Source: Actinoallomurus soli | Lineage (GTDB): Bacteria > Actinomycetota > Actinomycetes > Streptosporangiales > Streptosporangiaceae | DNA: 64,000 bases | Direction: 5' to 3' | NCBI RefSeq assembly: GCF_024055715.1 | Contig: NZ_JAMXMV010000001.1 | Span: 1,116,001-1,180,000 of the forward strand | Part shown: positions 53,370 through 62,893 of the stretch, in pieces | Position numbering within the stretch: position 1 is the first letter of the stretch | Layout of the letters: every line of letters starts with the position of its first letter | Position numbers and translations under genes: made by a program | The notes under the pieces: generated by a model | Told to the model about the DNA's origin: nothing | Databases searched by the model: none | The model's input: only the letters and a program-made list of their open reading frames with translations

Positions 53370-54146
53370 ATGTCACGGACCGCGCTGACGCTGGGCATGG
53401 CCGGGCTGGCCCTCGTACACGCCGCGCCGGCCACGAGCCGTCTGACCGTCGTGCGCCGCCGCCTGCCGGGCCTGGCCGGAGAGGGCCACCGTGATCACGT
53501 CGCGCTGACGTTCGACGACGGCCCCGATCCGGACTCGACGCCGCGCTTCCTCGACGAGTTGCGGAGGCTGGACTGCCACGCCACCTTCTTCGTCGTCGGG
53601 GAGACCCTCGCGCGGCATCCGGACGTGGGCCGGCGCATCGTCGCGGACGGCCACGAGATCGCCGTGCACGGCTGGCGGCACCGGTACACGCTGCTGGCCC
53701 GCCCGGGCCGGGTCACCGGGGAGATCCGCCGGGCCGCCGACCTCGTCACCGACGTCACCGGAGTCGAACCGGTCTGGTACCGGCCGCCGTACGGCGTGCT
53801 CAGCGCGGAGGCGCTGGCGGCGGCCCGCCGGCGCGGGCTGCGGCCCGTGCTGTGGACGGCGTGGGGGAGGGACTGGACCCGCTCGGCGAGCCCGGCCTCG
53901 GTCCTGGCGACGCTCTCCCCGGACCTCCGCGGCGGGGCGACGATCCTGCTGCACGACTGCGACCACACCTCGGCGCCGGGCGCGTGGCGCTCGGCCCTGG
54001 GCGCGCTGCCCGAACTGGTGGCCCGGTGCCGTTCGGCCGGTCTGCGGATCGGTCCGCTACGCGATCACGGTTCAGGCAACCGGTGCCGTCCGGTCGGCAC
54101 GCCGGGTAGAACAGAGACATGGTGGAACGCGCGATCGGATCCGTGA
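53370..54146 (+). CDS. Polysaccharide deacetylase (NodB domain), membrane-anchored or secreted
   Basis: 258 residues. A hydrophobic N-terminus (LTLGMAGLALVHAAPAT) may anchor or export it. NodB motifs: TFDDGPDPDSTP (Asp-Asp), HGWRHRY (metal His pair), RPPYGVLS (Arg) and LLHDCDH (catalytic His). It removes N-acetyl groups from cell-wall or chitin-like glycans. A TACGCT element 7 nt before ATG 53370 suggests leaderless transcription. Its end overlaps the MarR gene by 28 bp. Confidence 0.85.
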   Translation: MSRTALTLGMAGLALVHAAPATSRLTVVRRRLPGLAGEGHRDHVALTFDDGPDPDSTPRFLDELRRLDCHATFFVVGETLARHPDVGRRIVADGHEIAVHGWRHRYTLLARPGRVTGEIRRAADLVTDVTGVEPVWYRPPYGVLSAEALAAARRRGLRPVLWTAWGRDWTRSASPASVLATLSPDLRGGATILLHDCDHTSAPGAWRSALGALPELVARCRSAGLRIGPLRDHGSGNRCRPVGTPGRTETWWNARSDP

Positions 54147-54622
54147 GCCTGGGACAGGTGCCGGAGGACGACATCGATGCGGTGACCTCCGCGGTCCTCA
54201 CCGCGTCGCGTCTGCTGGTGGGCATCTCGCTGCGATCGCTCACGGCCGTGCGGGACCAGGTGACGCTGCCGCAGTTCCGCCTGCTCGTGGTGCTGGCCAC
54301 CCATGAGGAGACCAAGCTGGTGACCCTGGCCGATCATCTCGGGGTCAATCCCTCGACCGCGATGCGGATGGTGGAGCGCCTGGTGGCCGCGGGGCTGATC
54401 GACCGGCGCGTCAATCCGGCGAGTCGCCGTGAGGTCCTGCTGCGGTTGACCGAGGACGGCAGTCGCGTCGTCGACGAGGTCACCGCCCGGCGCCGGGACG
54501 AGATCGCGGCCATCGTCGCCGCGATGCCCGCCGAGCAGCGGGCGGGGCTGGTCGGAGCACTCAAGGCGTTCACCGACGCCGGCGGCGAGCCGCTCGTGAC
54601 CGAGACCCGCGCCTGGGACTGA
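54119..54622 (+). CDS. MarR-family regulator
   Basis: 167 residues. Winged helix: LPQFRLLVVLATHEETKLVT, LADHLGVNPSTAMRMVERLV, GLIDRRVNPASRREVLLRLT, flanked by dimerisation helices. TAGAAC 6 nt upstream of ATG 54119 suggests its own leaderless promoter inside the deacetylase gene. Target unknown; the deacetylase or the convergent GH15 gene are candidates. Confidence 0.87.
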   Translation: MVERAIGSVSLGQVPEDDIDAVTSAVLTASRLLVGISLRSLTAVRDQVTLPQFRLLVVLATHEETKLVTLADHLGVNPSTAMRMVERLVAAGLIDRRVNPASRREVLLRLTEDGSRVVDEVTARRRDEIAAIVAAMPAEQRAGLVGALKAFTDAGGEPLVTETRAWD

Positions 54623-54684
54623 CCGGCCGATCGCCCCGCAGGCGGGTCGCCCCGCAGGCCGGACGCCCCGCCGGGCGCGTCGGC

Positions 54685-56430
54685 TCACCGCGGACCGGCG
54701 GCGAGGCGGGTGGCGGTCTCCAGGAACAGGGCGTGCACGAACGCCTGCGGCAGGTTGGCGCGAAGCTGGCGCTGCCGGATGTCGTACTCCTCGGTGAACA
54801 GGCCGGTGGTGCTGCAACCGGATCGGAGGCGCTCGAAGCGCCGTACGGCCTGGGCCGTGTGCCCCTGCTGGTGCTCGGCCAGCGCGAGGAAGAACCCGCA
54901 GAGCATGAAGGCGCCCTCGGCGGCGCCGAGCGGGCGTTCGTCGATCTGGTAGCGGTAGACGAACCCGTCGTCGACCAGGCGGTCGCGGACGGTCTCGAGG
55001 GTGGCGATCGTGCGCGGGTCGTCGGCGGGCAGGGCGCCTCTGACCGGGGGGATGAGCAGCGACGCGTCGATCCGGTCGTCGTCGGGCGCGCGGCGCCAGT
55101 GGCCGGCGGGGCTGAGGCTCGTCCGGGTGGTGTCCGCGAGGATCGACTCGGCCAGCGAGAGCCACTCGGAGATCTCCGGGCGCCCGGCGATGGCAGCCGC
55201 GGCGGCGCGCAGCCCGCCGACGCAGGCCAGCCGTGAGTGCGTCCAGCATCGATCGCACGTCTCCCAGATCCCGGCGTCGGGCCGTCGCCAGTGCCGGGCG
55301 ATGGCGTCGACCGCGACGCGGGCGGCGCGGGCCGCGTCCACGGTGAGGCGGTCCGCGCGGGCCGCGGCCGCGAACAGGTTCAGCGCCTCGCCGAACGCGT
55401 CGAGCTGGAACTGCCCCTGGACGCGGTTGCCGGTGACGAGCCGGGATCCGGGATAGCCCGGCAGGTCGTGGTGTTCCTCCGCCGGGACCGGGTCTCCGGC
55501 GACGGTGTACGCGGGACGGAGGCGGTCGCCGTCCGCCAGGAGCCGCTCGGCCACGAACCGCACCGCCGTGTCCAGGAGGGCCGGCCGTGCCCCGTGGGCG
55601 GCCACCGCCAGCCCGGCGTAGCACTGGTCGCGGATCCAGGCGTAGCGGTAGTCGTAGTTGCGGTCGTCCCCCATCCGCTCGGGCAGGGAGGTGGTCGCGG
55701 CGGCGACCATCCCGCCACCCTCGCTCGTGAGCCCGGTCAGCACCGCGTAGGCGAGCTGGGCGTCACGGGAGGCGAGCGTGTCATCGCACCGCGGCACGTT
55801 CTTCAGCCAGGCGGCCTCGGTCGCCGCCCACAGGTCCCCCGCGTCGAGAGGCTCGTCGGACCCGCCGGTGCTCAGCTCGAGCACCAGGTCGTGGGTCTGC
55901 CCTTCGGCGAGTTCGAGCTCCAGGACCAGGCCGTCGTCCTCGGCGGCCCGCGCGGCGCCGCACCAGCGCAGGTGCACCGGGCCGCTGCGCGCGGTCCAGA
56001 CGCCGTCCTCGGCGCGAAGACCGGTCATCCCGTCCGCCCCGAACCCGGCGCGCGGATCCAGGCGCGCTCGGATGCGGGCCGGACCGCGGACGGCCTCGAT
56101 CCGGCGGAGGAGGACCGCGCGGTCCCGGCGGGCCGGGATGGCGAGGGCCTCCCGGCACTCCACCACGCCGTCACCCGTGACCCAGCGGTTGCGCCAGATG
56201 AGGCTGCGGTCCTCGTAGTAGCCTCCCCACACCCGCCACTCGTCGACCGGGTGGACGCTGTAGAGGCCGCGGCCGCCGACCAGACCACTGAAGACCGCCG
56301 GCGACTCCCAGGCAGGGAAGCACATCCACGCGATGTTCCCCTGCGGGCCCAGCACCGCGCCGCGCTCTCCGTCGGCGATGAGGGAGTACTCACGGAGTAC
56401 GTGAGGCTTGACGACGTCCGGACCGGTCAT
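54685..56430 (-). CDS. GH15 family glycoside hydrolase (glucoamylase/trehalase-like)
   Basis: 581 residues. N-terminal beta domain (YSLIADGERGAVLGPQGNIA with WMCFP) and an (alpha/alpha)6 barrel with NYDYRYAWIRDQCYAGLA, RPDAGIWETC (general acid Glu) and LFTEEYD (general base Glu). Intracellular actinobacterial members act on trehalose or alpha-glucans. The ATG at 56428-56430 is preferred to in-frame upstream ATGs. It is convergent with MarR and divergent from the esterase. Confidence 0.88.
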   Translation of the reverse strand: MTGPDVVKPHVLREYSLIADGERGAVLGPQGNIAWMCFPAWESPAVFSGLVGGRGLYSVHPVDEWRVWGGYYEDRSLIWRNRWVTGDGVVECREALAIPARRDRAVLLRRIEAVRGPARIRARLDPRAGFGADGMTGLRAEDGVWTARSGPVHLRWCGAARAAEDDGLVLELELAEGQTHDLVLELSTGGSDEPLDAGDLWAATEAAWLKNVPRCDDTLASRDAQLAYAVLTGLTSEGGGMVAAATTSLPERMGDDRNYDYRYAWIRDQCYAGLAVAAHGARPALLDTAVRFVAERLLADGDRLRPAYTVAGDPVPAEEHHDLPGYPGSRLVTGNRVQGQFQLDAFGEALNLFAAAARADRLTVDAARAARVAVDAIARHWRRPDAGIWETCDRCWTHSRLACVGGLRAAAAAIAGRPEISEWLSLAESILADTTRTSLSPAGHWRRAPDDDRIDASLLIPPVRGALPADDPRTIATLETVRDRLVDDGFVYRYQIDERPLGAAEGAFMLCGFFLALAEHQQGHTAQAVRRFERLRSGCSTTGLFTEEYDIRQRQLRANLPQAFVHALFLETATRLAAGPR

Positions 56431-56612
56431 ACCCCGCTGCCTTTCCCGAACTCGGCCTCCTATGCATCGGCCGGCGGTGGGTTCACGCCGGTCCCGGGCC
56501 ATGGCGTGAAAGACCGTGAAAGCCGCATTGACCGAATTCAAGGCCGCTCTTAGCGTCGCGGTGCAGCAGATGTCGAACCTCGTTCGACATATCGAACGAA
56601 AGGCTCCCCGGA

Positions 56613-57698
56613 ATGCCGTCGCGTCTTTCTCCTCTCCCGGACGTCCGCCATCGGTGGGCCATCGTCCTGGCCGCCGTGATCCTGGCGGCCGGCGCCCTCA
56701 TCGGCGTCGGCACCGCTCGCGCCGAGTCCAACGGCGGGGTACGGGTCATGCCGCTCGGTGACTCGATCACCGACGGGGTGACGATCCCCGGTGCGTACCG
56801 GACCGGTCTGTGGCAGCGCTTCACCGGCGGCGGGTACCGGGTGGACTTCGTCGGGTCGCTGTCCAACGGGCCCGCCTCGCTCGGCGACCACGACCACGAA
56901 GGCCACTCGGGCTGGCGGATCGACCAGATCGACGCCAACATCGTCAACTGGCTGCACGCCTACTCACCGCACACCGTCCTGCTGCACATCGGCACCAACG
57001 ACGTCCTCCAGAACTACAACCTGTCCGGGGCGCCCGCGCGACTGTCGGCGCTCATCGACCACATCACCGCCACGGTGCCCACCGCCGAGGTGTTCGTCGC
57101 CACGATCATCCCGCTCGCGAACTCCGGTCAGGAGGCGAACGCCCGCGCGTACAACAGCGCCATTCCCGGGATCGTGCAGAGCAAGGTGAACGCGGGCGAG
57201 CACGTGCACCTGGTCGACATGCACGCGGCGCTCACCACCGCCGACCTGCTGTCCGACGGCATCCATCCCAACGCGACCGGATTCGACAAGATGGCCGCGA
57301 CCTGGTTCGGCGCCCTGCGATCGGTGCCCGGAAGCATCGGCGACACCGGCGGCGGGAGCCCGACCCCGACCCCGACTCCCACCCCGCCGCCCGGCGACCG
57401 GACCTGCACCGCCGCGTACACCGTGACCGGGCAGTGGTCCGGTGGGTTCCAGGCCTCGGTCACGGTGACCGCCGGGAGCACCGCCATCACCGGGTGGACC
57501 GTCACCTGGCGGTACGCCAACGGCCAGGCCGTCACCCAGGCATGGAACGCGACGGTCACGAGCTCCGGCTCCGCCGTCACCGCCCGCAACGTCGGCTACA
57601 ACGGCGCGCTCGCCGCGGGGGCGGGCGCCGAGTTCGGCTTCCTCGGCACCTCGACCGGCGTCAACGAGGTGCCCACGCTCACCTGCACGGCGAACTGA
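56613..57698 (+). CDS. Secreted SGNH/GDSL esterase with CBM2
   Basis: 361 residues. Signal peptide (about 1-36, AIVLAAVILAAGALIGV to TARA). SGNH blocks: PLGDSITDG (Ser51), GHSGWRI, HIGTNDV and SDGIHPN (Asp/His about 215/218), as in CE3 acetyl-xylan esterases. A PTPTPTPTPPP linker leads to a cellulose-binding CBM2 (about 265-361) closed by two Cys (RTCTAAY and TLTCTAN). It probably deacetylates plant xylan. 13 bp before the GH27 gene, so likely co-transcribed. Confidence 0.92.
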   Translation: MPSRLSPLPDVRHRWAIVLAAVILAAGALIGVGTARAESNGGVRVMPLGDSITDGVTIPGAYRTGLWQRFTGGGYRVDFVGSLSNGPASLGDHDHEGHSGWRIDQIDANIVNWLHAYSPHTVLLHIGTNDVLQNYNLSGAPARLSALIDHITATVPTAEVFVATIIPLANSGQEANARAYNSAIPGIVQSKVNAGEHVHLVDMHAALTTADLLSDGIHPNATGFDKMAATWFGALRSVPGSIGDTGGGSPTPTPTPTPPPGDRTCTAAYTVTGQWSGGFQASVTVTAGSTAITGWTVTWRYANGQAVTQAWNATVTSSGSAVTARNVGYNGALAAGAGAEFGFLGTSTGVNEVPTLTCTAN

Positions 57699-57711
57699 CC
57701 GGAGGACCCCG

Positions 57712-59322
57712 ATGAAACTCTCGCACCGTCGACGCCGGCTCGCCGCCGTCATGGCCGTGCTGATCATCCCGATTCTGGCGCTGGTGTCGGCCCCGTCGGC
57801 GTCGGCGCTGGGCAACGGGCTCGCGCTGACGCCGCCGATGGGCTGGAACGACTGGAACGCCTACGGCTGCAACGTGAGCGAGCAACTCGTCGAGCAGACC
57901 GCGCTCGCCATGCACAACGACGGCCTGCAGGCGGCCGGCTACCAGTACGTCAACATGGACGACTGCTGGATGGCCTCGAGCCGGGACGGGAGCGGCAACC
58001 TGGTCGCGAACTCCTCGAAGTTCCCGCACGGCATCGCCGCGGTGGCGAGCTACGTGCACTCTCTCGGCCTGAAGTTCGGGATCTACGAGGACGCCGGGAC
58101 GGCCACCTGCGCCGGGTACCCCGGCAGTTACGGGCACGAACGGCAGGACGCGACCCTGTTCGCCTCCTGGGGGGTCGACTACGTCAAGTACGACTGGTGC
58201 AACATCCCGTTCGGCGACTTCTCCGGCCAGTCGCACCAGCAGGTCGCCAAGACCCTGTACACGCGGATGCGCGACGCGCTGTCGGCCACCGGCCGGCCGA
58301 TCGTCTTCAGCATGTGCAACGGCTGGGACGGCAGCGTCCAGCCGGCGACGTGGGCGGGCCCGGTGGCCAACCTGTGGCGCACGACGTCCGACATCCAGCC
58401 CAACTTCAACAGCATGCTGTCGAACTTCCACAACACCGTCGGCCTGGCGTCGTACGCCGGTCCGGGCGCGTGGAACGACCCGGACATGCTGGAGATCGGC
58501 AATGGGATGAGCGCGACCGAGGACCGGGCGCACTTCAGCCTGTGGGCGGAGATGGCGGCTCCGCTGATCGAGGGCGGCAACCTGGTCAACGCGAGCTCCA
58601 CCACGCTGTCGATCCTGACCAACCGGGCCGTGATCGCGGTGGACCAGGACTCCCTCGGCAGGCCGGGGACCCAGGTCTCCTCCTCCGGCGGCCACGACGT
58701 CCTGGCCCGGCCGCTCGCAGGCGGGGACGTGTCCGTCGTCCTGTTCAACGAGACCGGATCCACCGCGACCATCTCCACCACGGCGGCCGCGGTCGGCAAG
58801 TCGGGCGCGTCGAGCTACACGCTGACCGACCTGTGGAGCGGGGGAACGTCGACGACCACCGGGACCATCAGCGCCTCCGTGCCGGCGCACGGTGCCGTCA
58901 TGTACCGGGTCGCGGGCGGGAGCACCGGCACGAACCCCTCGGGCCCGATCCACGCGGTCGGGGCGGGCAAGTGCCTGGACGTGCCGAACTCCACGCAGAC
59001 CAACGGCGCCCAGCTGCAGATCTATGACTGCAACGGCCAGACCAATCAGGCGTGGACCTACACCTCCGGCCGGTTCACCGTCTACGGCGGCACCAAGTGC
59101 CTGGACGCCTACGACAACCAGACCGCTCCGGGGACGAAGGTCGAGATCTGGGACTGCAACGGCGGCGCGAACCAGCAGTGGCAGGTCAACTCCAACGGCA
59201 CCATCACCGGGGTCCAGTCCGGGCTGTGCCTGGACGTCTACGACAACGGCACCGCCAACGGCACCGCGGTCGAACTCTGGACCTGCAACGGCGGCGCGAA
59301 CCAGCAGTGGACCGTCGGCTGA
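57712..59322 (+). CDS. Secreted GH27 alpha-galactosidase with ricin-type CBM13
   Basis: 536 residues. Signal peptide to about SASA (32). GH27 barrel: PPMGWNDWNAYGC, YVNMDDCWM, VDYVKYDWCN (nucleophile Asp about 161) and WRTTSDIQ (acid/base Asp about 226), then WNDPDMLEIGN. A beta-sandwich follows, then a ricin-type beta-trefoil (about 415-536) with repeated KCLDV/D-Y and GGANQQW (QxW) motifs. It removes galactose side chains from galactomannan. GGAGGA precedes the ATG; it forms a pair with the CBM2 esterase and ends at a strong hairpin. Confidence 0.95.
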   Translation: MKLSHRRRRLAAVMAVLIIPILALVSAPSASALGNGLALTPPMGWNDWNAYGCNVSEQLVEQTALAMHNDGLQAAGYQYVNMDDCWMASSRDGSGNLVANSSKFPHGIAAVASYVHSLGLKFGIYEDAGTATCAGYPGSYGHERQDATLFASWGVDYVKYDWCNIPFGDFSGQSHQQVAKTLYTRMRDALSATGRPIVFSMCNGWDGSVQPATWAGPVANLWRTTSDIQPNFNSMLSNFHNTVGLASYAGPGAWNDPDMLEIGNGMSATEDRAHFSLWAEMAAPLIEGGNLVNASSTTLSILTNRAVIAVDQDSLGRPGTQVSSSGGHDVLARPLAGGDVSVVLFNETGSTATISTTAAAVGKSGASSYTLTDLWSGGTSTTTGTISASVPAHGAVMYRVAGGSTGTNPSGPIHAVGAGKCLDVPNSTQTNGAQLQIYDCNGQTNQAWTYTSGRFTVYGGTKCLDAYDNQTAPGTKVEIWDCNGGANQQWQVNSNGTITGVQSGLCLDVYDNGTANGTAVELWTCNGGANQQWTVG

Positions 59323-59386
59323 GCGGACGACGCACGTTCCGAAGGAGGACCAAGAGCCGACTCTGAGGGCCGGTGCGCCGGCCACG

Positions 59387-59426
59387 GCGGCCGTCACCCG
59401 GACGCGGAGGGCCGGGTGACGGCCGC
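59387..59426 (+). terminator. Strong hairpin terminator after GH27
   Basis: Perfect 15-bp stem (GCGGCCGTCACCCGG and complement) with a 10-nt loop, 64 bp past the GH27 stop. Confidence 0.85.
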
Positions 59427-59544
59427 AACTTCTGCCAAGGTTCGGAGGCTCCTATAGGAGATTTTCGCCGATATGTACCACGGTGTCCGACCGCTAAGTT
59501 TGGCCTTCGTCTCAACCCGCGGGAAGTAAGGAACGCCGTACGTC

Positions 59545-61422
59545 ATGCAGAGATCAGGGGGACGCTTCAGCCCGGTGCCACGATGGTGCTCGTGCCGGGT
59601 TCCGGACGACGCCGCCGAGGGCGGCGGCGTCGAGGGCGGTGGCGTCGATCGGCGGAAGGTGCTCGGCGGCCTGACCGCCGCGGGCGCGCTCGCCCTGGCG
59701 GGCTGGCCGGGGTCGGCCGAGGCGGCGACGGCCGGCAAGGGCGGGAACGGGCCGGTGACCATCACGATCATGGGCACCTCCGACCTCCACAGCCACGCCG
59801 TCGACTGGGACTACTACAACGACGCGGCCTACAGGGACAGCGCCGGCAACGTGGTCGGCCTGGCGCGGGTGTCGAGCCTGGTCAAGCAGATCCGTGCCGA
59901 CCGGGGGCGTGAGCGGACCCTGCTGTTCGACGCGGGGGACACCATCCAGGGCACCCCGCTCGGTTTCTACTACGCCACCGTCGAGCCGATCACCGAGACC
60001 GGCCAGGTCCACCCGATGGCGCTCCAGATGAACGCCCTCGGCTTCGACGCCGTGGCGCTCGGGAACCATGAGTTCAACTACGGGCTGCCGCTGCTGCGCA
60101 AGTGGATCGGCCAGATGCGCGCTCCGGTGCTGGCCGCCAACGCCGTGCACGCGGGCACCGACCGGCCGGCGTTCCGCCCGTACATCATCAAGACGATGCG
60201 CGTGCCGGGCCATCCGCCCATCCGGGTCGGTCTGCTCGGCCTGACCAACCCGGGCGTCGCCATCTGGGACAAGGCGAACGTCTCCGGCAAGCTGGACTTC
60301 CTGGACCTGATCGAGACCGCCAAGAAGTGGGTGCCGATCATCCGCGCGCAGGGCGTCGACGTCATGGTCGTCAGCGCCCACGCCGGGGACAGCGGCCTGT
60401 CCTCCTACACCGGCGACATCCCGGTGGAGAACGCCTCCGCCATGGTGGCCGAGCAGGTGCCCGGCATCGACGCCATCCTCTTCGGCCATGCGCACAACGA
60501 CGTCCCCGTACGGTTCGTGACCAACAAGACCACCGGCCAGAGCGTCGTGATGAGCGAGCCCAAGTGCTGGGGCCAGCGGCTGTCGGTCTTCGACATCACG
60601 CTGACCCGGGACCGTGGCCGCTGGAAGGTCACCGGCAGGTCCGCCACGACGGTGAACACGAACACCGTCCAGGAGGACCCGGCGCTCGTCGCCGTGGTGA
60701 AGAAGCAGCACGACGCGGTGGTCGCCTACGTCAACCAGGAGGTCGCCACCTCCACCGAGGCGATGTCCGCCGCGGAGTCCTGCTGGAAGGACACCGCGAT
60801 CCTCGACTATGTGCACGTCGTGCAGATCGCGAAGGTCAAGGAGGCCCTCGCCGGCACCGCGTACGCGTCGCTCCCGGTCGTGTCGATCGCCGCGCCGTTC
60901 AGCCGCCTCGCCACCTTCCCCGCCGGCAAGGTCACGATCAGGGACATCGCCGGTCTCTACATCTACGACAACACCCTGCTGGCCAGCGTCCTGACCGGCT
61001 CCCAGATCAAGGACTACCTGGAGTACTCGGCGCAGTACTTCGCCCAGGTCGCCGCGAACGCCCCGGTCGACCCGGCGTCGTGGACCAACGCCCACGGCCG
61101 TCCCGACTACAACTACGACCAGTTCTCCGGCGTCACCTACGACATCGACCTCGCCCGGCCGGAGGGCTCCCGGATCCGTGACCTCGCCTACAACGGCGCG
61201 GCGGTCACGGGGGACCAGCAGTTCGTGGTCGCGGTGAACAACTACCGCCAGTCCGGCGGCGGCGGCTTCCCGCACATCGCCACCGCCCCGGTCGTCTACA
61301 ACGCCCAGGTGGCGATCCGGGAGGCGATCGTCGCCTACGCCTCCGCCGCCAAGACCATCGACCCCGCGACCTTCCACGAGGAGAACTGGAGGCTGGTCCG
61401 CGACGGCGCGCCGGTCTTCTGA
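59545..61422 (+). CDS. Tat-exported 5'-nucleotidase / metallophosphatase
   Basis: 625 residues. A twin-arginine-type signal lies unusually deep (about 36-60: DRRKVLGGLTAAGALALAG), so the true start may be later than ATG 59545, but no better start was seen. The N-terminal metallophosphatase has MGTSDLHSH, DAGDTIQG, LGNHEFNYG, VVSAHAGD and FGHAHND (di-metal ligands). The C-terminal 5'-nucleotidase domain has FSRLATFPAGKV, LYIYDNTL and NNYRQSGGGGF. It releases phosphate from nucleotides outside the cell, a phosphate-scavenging role. Confidence 0.9.
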   Translation: MQRSGGRFSPVPRWCSCRVPDDAAEGGGVEGGGVDRRKVLGGLTAAGALALAGWPGSAEAATAGKGGNGPVTITIMGTSDLHSHAVDWDYYNDAAYRDSAGNVVGLARVSSLVKQIRADRGRERTLLFDAGDTIQGTPLGFYYATVEPITETGQVHPMALQMNALGFDAVALGNHEFNYGLPLLRKWIGQMRAPVLAANAVHAGTDRPAFRPYIIKTMRVPGHPPIRVGLLGLTNPGVAIWDKANVSGKLDFLDLIETAKKWVPIIRAQGVDVMVVSAHAGDSGLSSYTGDIPVENASAMVAEQVPGIDAILFGHAHNDVPVRFVTNKTTGQSVVMSEPKCWGQRLSVFDITLTRDRGRWKVTGRSATTVNTNTVQEDPALVAVVKKQHDAVVAYVNQEVATSTEAMSAAESCWKDTAILDYVHVVQIAKVKEALAGTAYASLPVVSIAAPFSRLATFPAGKVTIRDIAGLYIYDNTLLASVLTGSQIKDYLEYSAQYFAQVAANAPVDPASWTNAHGRPDYNYDQFSGVTYDIDLARPEGSRIRDLAYNGAAVTGDQQFVVAVNNYRQSGGGGFPHIATAPVVYNAQVAIREAIVAYASAAKTIDPATFHEENWRLVRDGAPVF

Positions 61423-61438
61423 GCGGTTGCCGGGAGTC

Positions 61439-61774
61439 TCACGGACGAGGTGACGTACGGGTCCAGCGGTGAGCCCGCGGACGCCTCCTCACGGCGGCGT
61501 CGCATCGCGGGCAGACCCGCTGGACCCGGTCCGCCCAGCCGCCCGACTCCGGAATGATCTCTTCCCAGGGGACGTGCGGGAACCGGAGCAGTCGCGTACG
61601 GCTGAGCGCCAGCCCGCACAGCGTCTGATTCGTCCCGGCGAGCCAGGCGTGGACCTCACCCGCCGGCGCCCGCACCCCGTCGGGATCGGTCCAGCTCCCG
61701 GACGCGGCCACCGCCGCCTGCCTCTTTCCGGCCACACGCCTGCCCTGCCCCGCTACGACCTCGCGTAACGGCAC
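61439..61774 (-). CDS. Small hypothetical protein with CxxC near C-terminus
   Basis: 111 residues. HAWLAGTNQTLCGLALSRTR, RFPHVPWEEI and RVCPRCDAAVRR form a pattern I associate with short conserved actinobacterial proteins of unknown function. The lone Cys plus CPRC could make a Zn site. GTG 61774; no clear ribosome site, so the start could be internal (about GEVHAWLAG). Convergent with the nucleotidase. Confidence 0.65.
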   Translation of the reverse strand: MPLREVVAGQGRRVAGKRQAAVAASGSWTDPDGVRAPAGEVHAWLAGTNQTLCGLALSRTRLLRFPHVPWEEIIPESGGWADRVQRVCPRCDAAVRRRPRAHRWTRTSPRP

Positions 61775-61811
61775 CGCCGGTCGGCGTGGTCGCCACCGCG
61801 AGTGCCGCGAC

Positions 61812-62777
61812 TCAACCCGCGTCGTCCGCCAGGCGCTCGGCGAGGCGGGGAAGGATGCGAAGCGCGTTGGCGCCGGCGACGCGGGCTCCGAGGTTCGCTC
61901 CGAGCAGGCGCGTCAGATCGTGTTCGCCGGCCTGGTCGCGGTCGAACAGCCCGTCGGAGTAGAGCCAGTCGGTCCCGAACAGCATCCTGTCCGTGCCGAC
62001 CGCGTCGACCATGGTGTTCACCTGCACGGCGGAGTCGGCCACCGCGACGTCGTAGTAGACCGACCGCAGGTATTCCCGTATCGGGCGCCGCACCAGCTCC
62101 CGATACGCGGCGACGACCCGGGGCGCTGCGGCGATGCGGTGCCCGAGGTAGGGGACGGCGCCACCGCCGTGCGACAGGATCCAGTTGACGTTCGGGTAGC
62201 GGTCCAGGACCCCGTTGAACACGAGGGTCATGAAGACCCGCGTGGTGTCGAACACGTACTCGCCGATCCAGTGCTGCCAGGGGAGGTCCGGGGTCTCCTT
62301 GGGCTCCACCGGGTGCAGCAGGACCGTGGCGGCCCGCTCATCGAGTGCTTCGTACACCGGTTCCCATCGCGGGTCTCCCACGTAGGTCCCGTCCACCTGC
62401 GAGACCAGGTAGACCCCGTCCAGGTCGAGGTCGTCGTAGATGTGGTCGATCTCGGCGAGGGCGGCGTCCACGCCCGGCAGTGGGACGGCGCCGAAGACGC
62501 CGAACCGCCGCGGATGCCGGCGGACGACGTCGGCGCCGATGTCGTTGACGTCCCTGGCCAGTTCGCTCGCCTCGTGTTGATCGCCGAAGTAGACCCCGGT
62601 CTCGGCCAGGCAGGAGAGGACGCCGGTGTCGATGCCCCATTCGTCCATGAACTGGAGATGGGCCTCCGGGGTCCAGGGAGTCAGGTCGACCCCGCCGGTC
62701 CAGTTGATGCCGTGGCGGACGAGGGCTTGCACGTAGGGCTCGGGCAGGAAGTGGGTGTGGACATCGATCTTGGGCAT
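61812..62777 (-). CDS. Amidohydrolase-2 family (ACMSD/resorcylate decarboxylase-like)
   Basis: 321 residues. IDVHTHF (His7, His9), TVLLHPVE, WILSHGGGAVPYL and LFGTDWLY supply the metal ligands of the amidohydrolase-2 family, which includes decarboxylases of aromatic acids and lactone hydrolases. GGAGCGG precedes ATG 62775-62777; an extension to 62849 would cross the operator. Divergent from TetR, so probably inducible by an aromatic-type substrate. Confidence 0.87.
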   Translation of the reverse strand: MPKIDVHTHFLPEPYVQALVRHGINWTGGVDLTPWTPEAHLQFMDEWGIDTGVLSCLAETGVYFGDQHEASELARDVNDIGADVVRRHPRRFGVFGAVPLPGVDAALAEIDHIYDDLDLDGVYLVSQVDGTYVGDPRWEPVYEALDERAATVLLHPVEPKETPDLPWQHWIGEYVFDTTRVFMTLVFNGVLDRYPNVNWILSHGGGAVPYLGHRIAAAPRVVAAYRELVRRPIREYLRSVYYDVAVADSAVQVNTMVDAVGTDRMLFGTDWLYSDGLFDRDQAGEHDLTRLLGANLGARVAGANALRILPRLAERLADDAG

Positions 62778-62789
62778 CGGAACCGCTCC

Positions 62790-62841
62790 TCCAAAAGTTT
62801 GGATAGATCTCTCCAGAACCATAGGGCGGATATTTTGGAGA
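62790..62841. promoter_or_regulatory. Probable TetR operator(s)
   Basis: TCCAAA-AG-TTTGGA (62790-62803) is a perfect palindrome; a second inverted pair TCTCCAGAA / TTTTGGAGA spans 62810-62841 and shares TCCA/TGGA. They fill the space between the amidohydrolase and TetR genes. Confidence 0.55.
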
Positions 62842-62893
62842 AGCAACACCAGAATCCGGTAGGGTCGAAGCTGAGAAAGGGGTGAGGCCGGTC

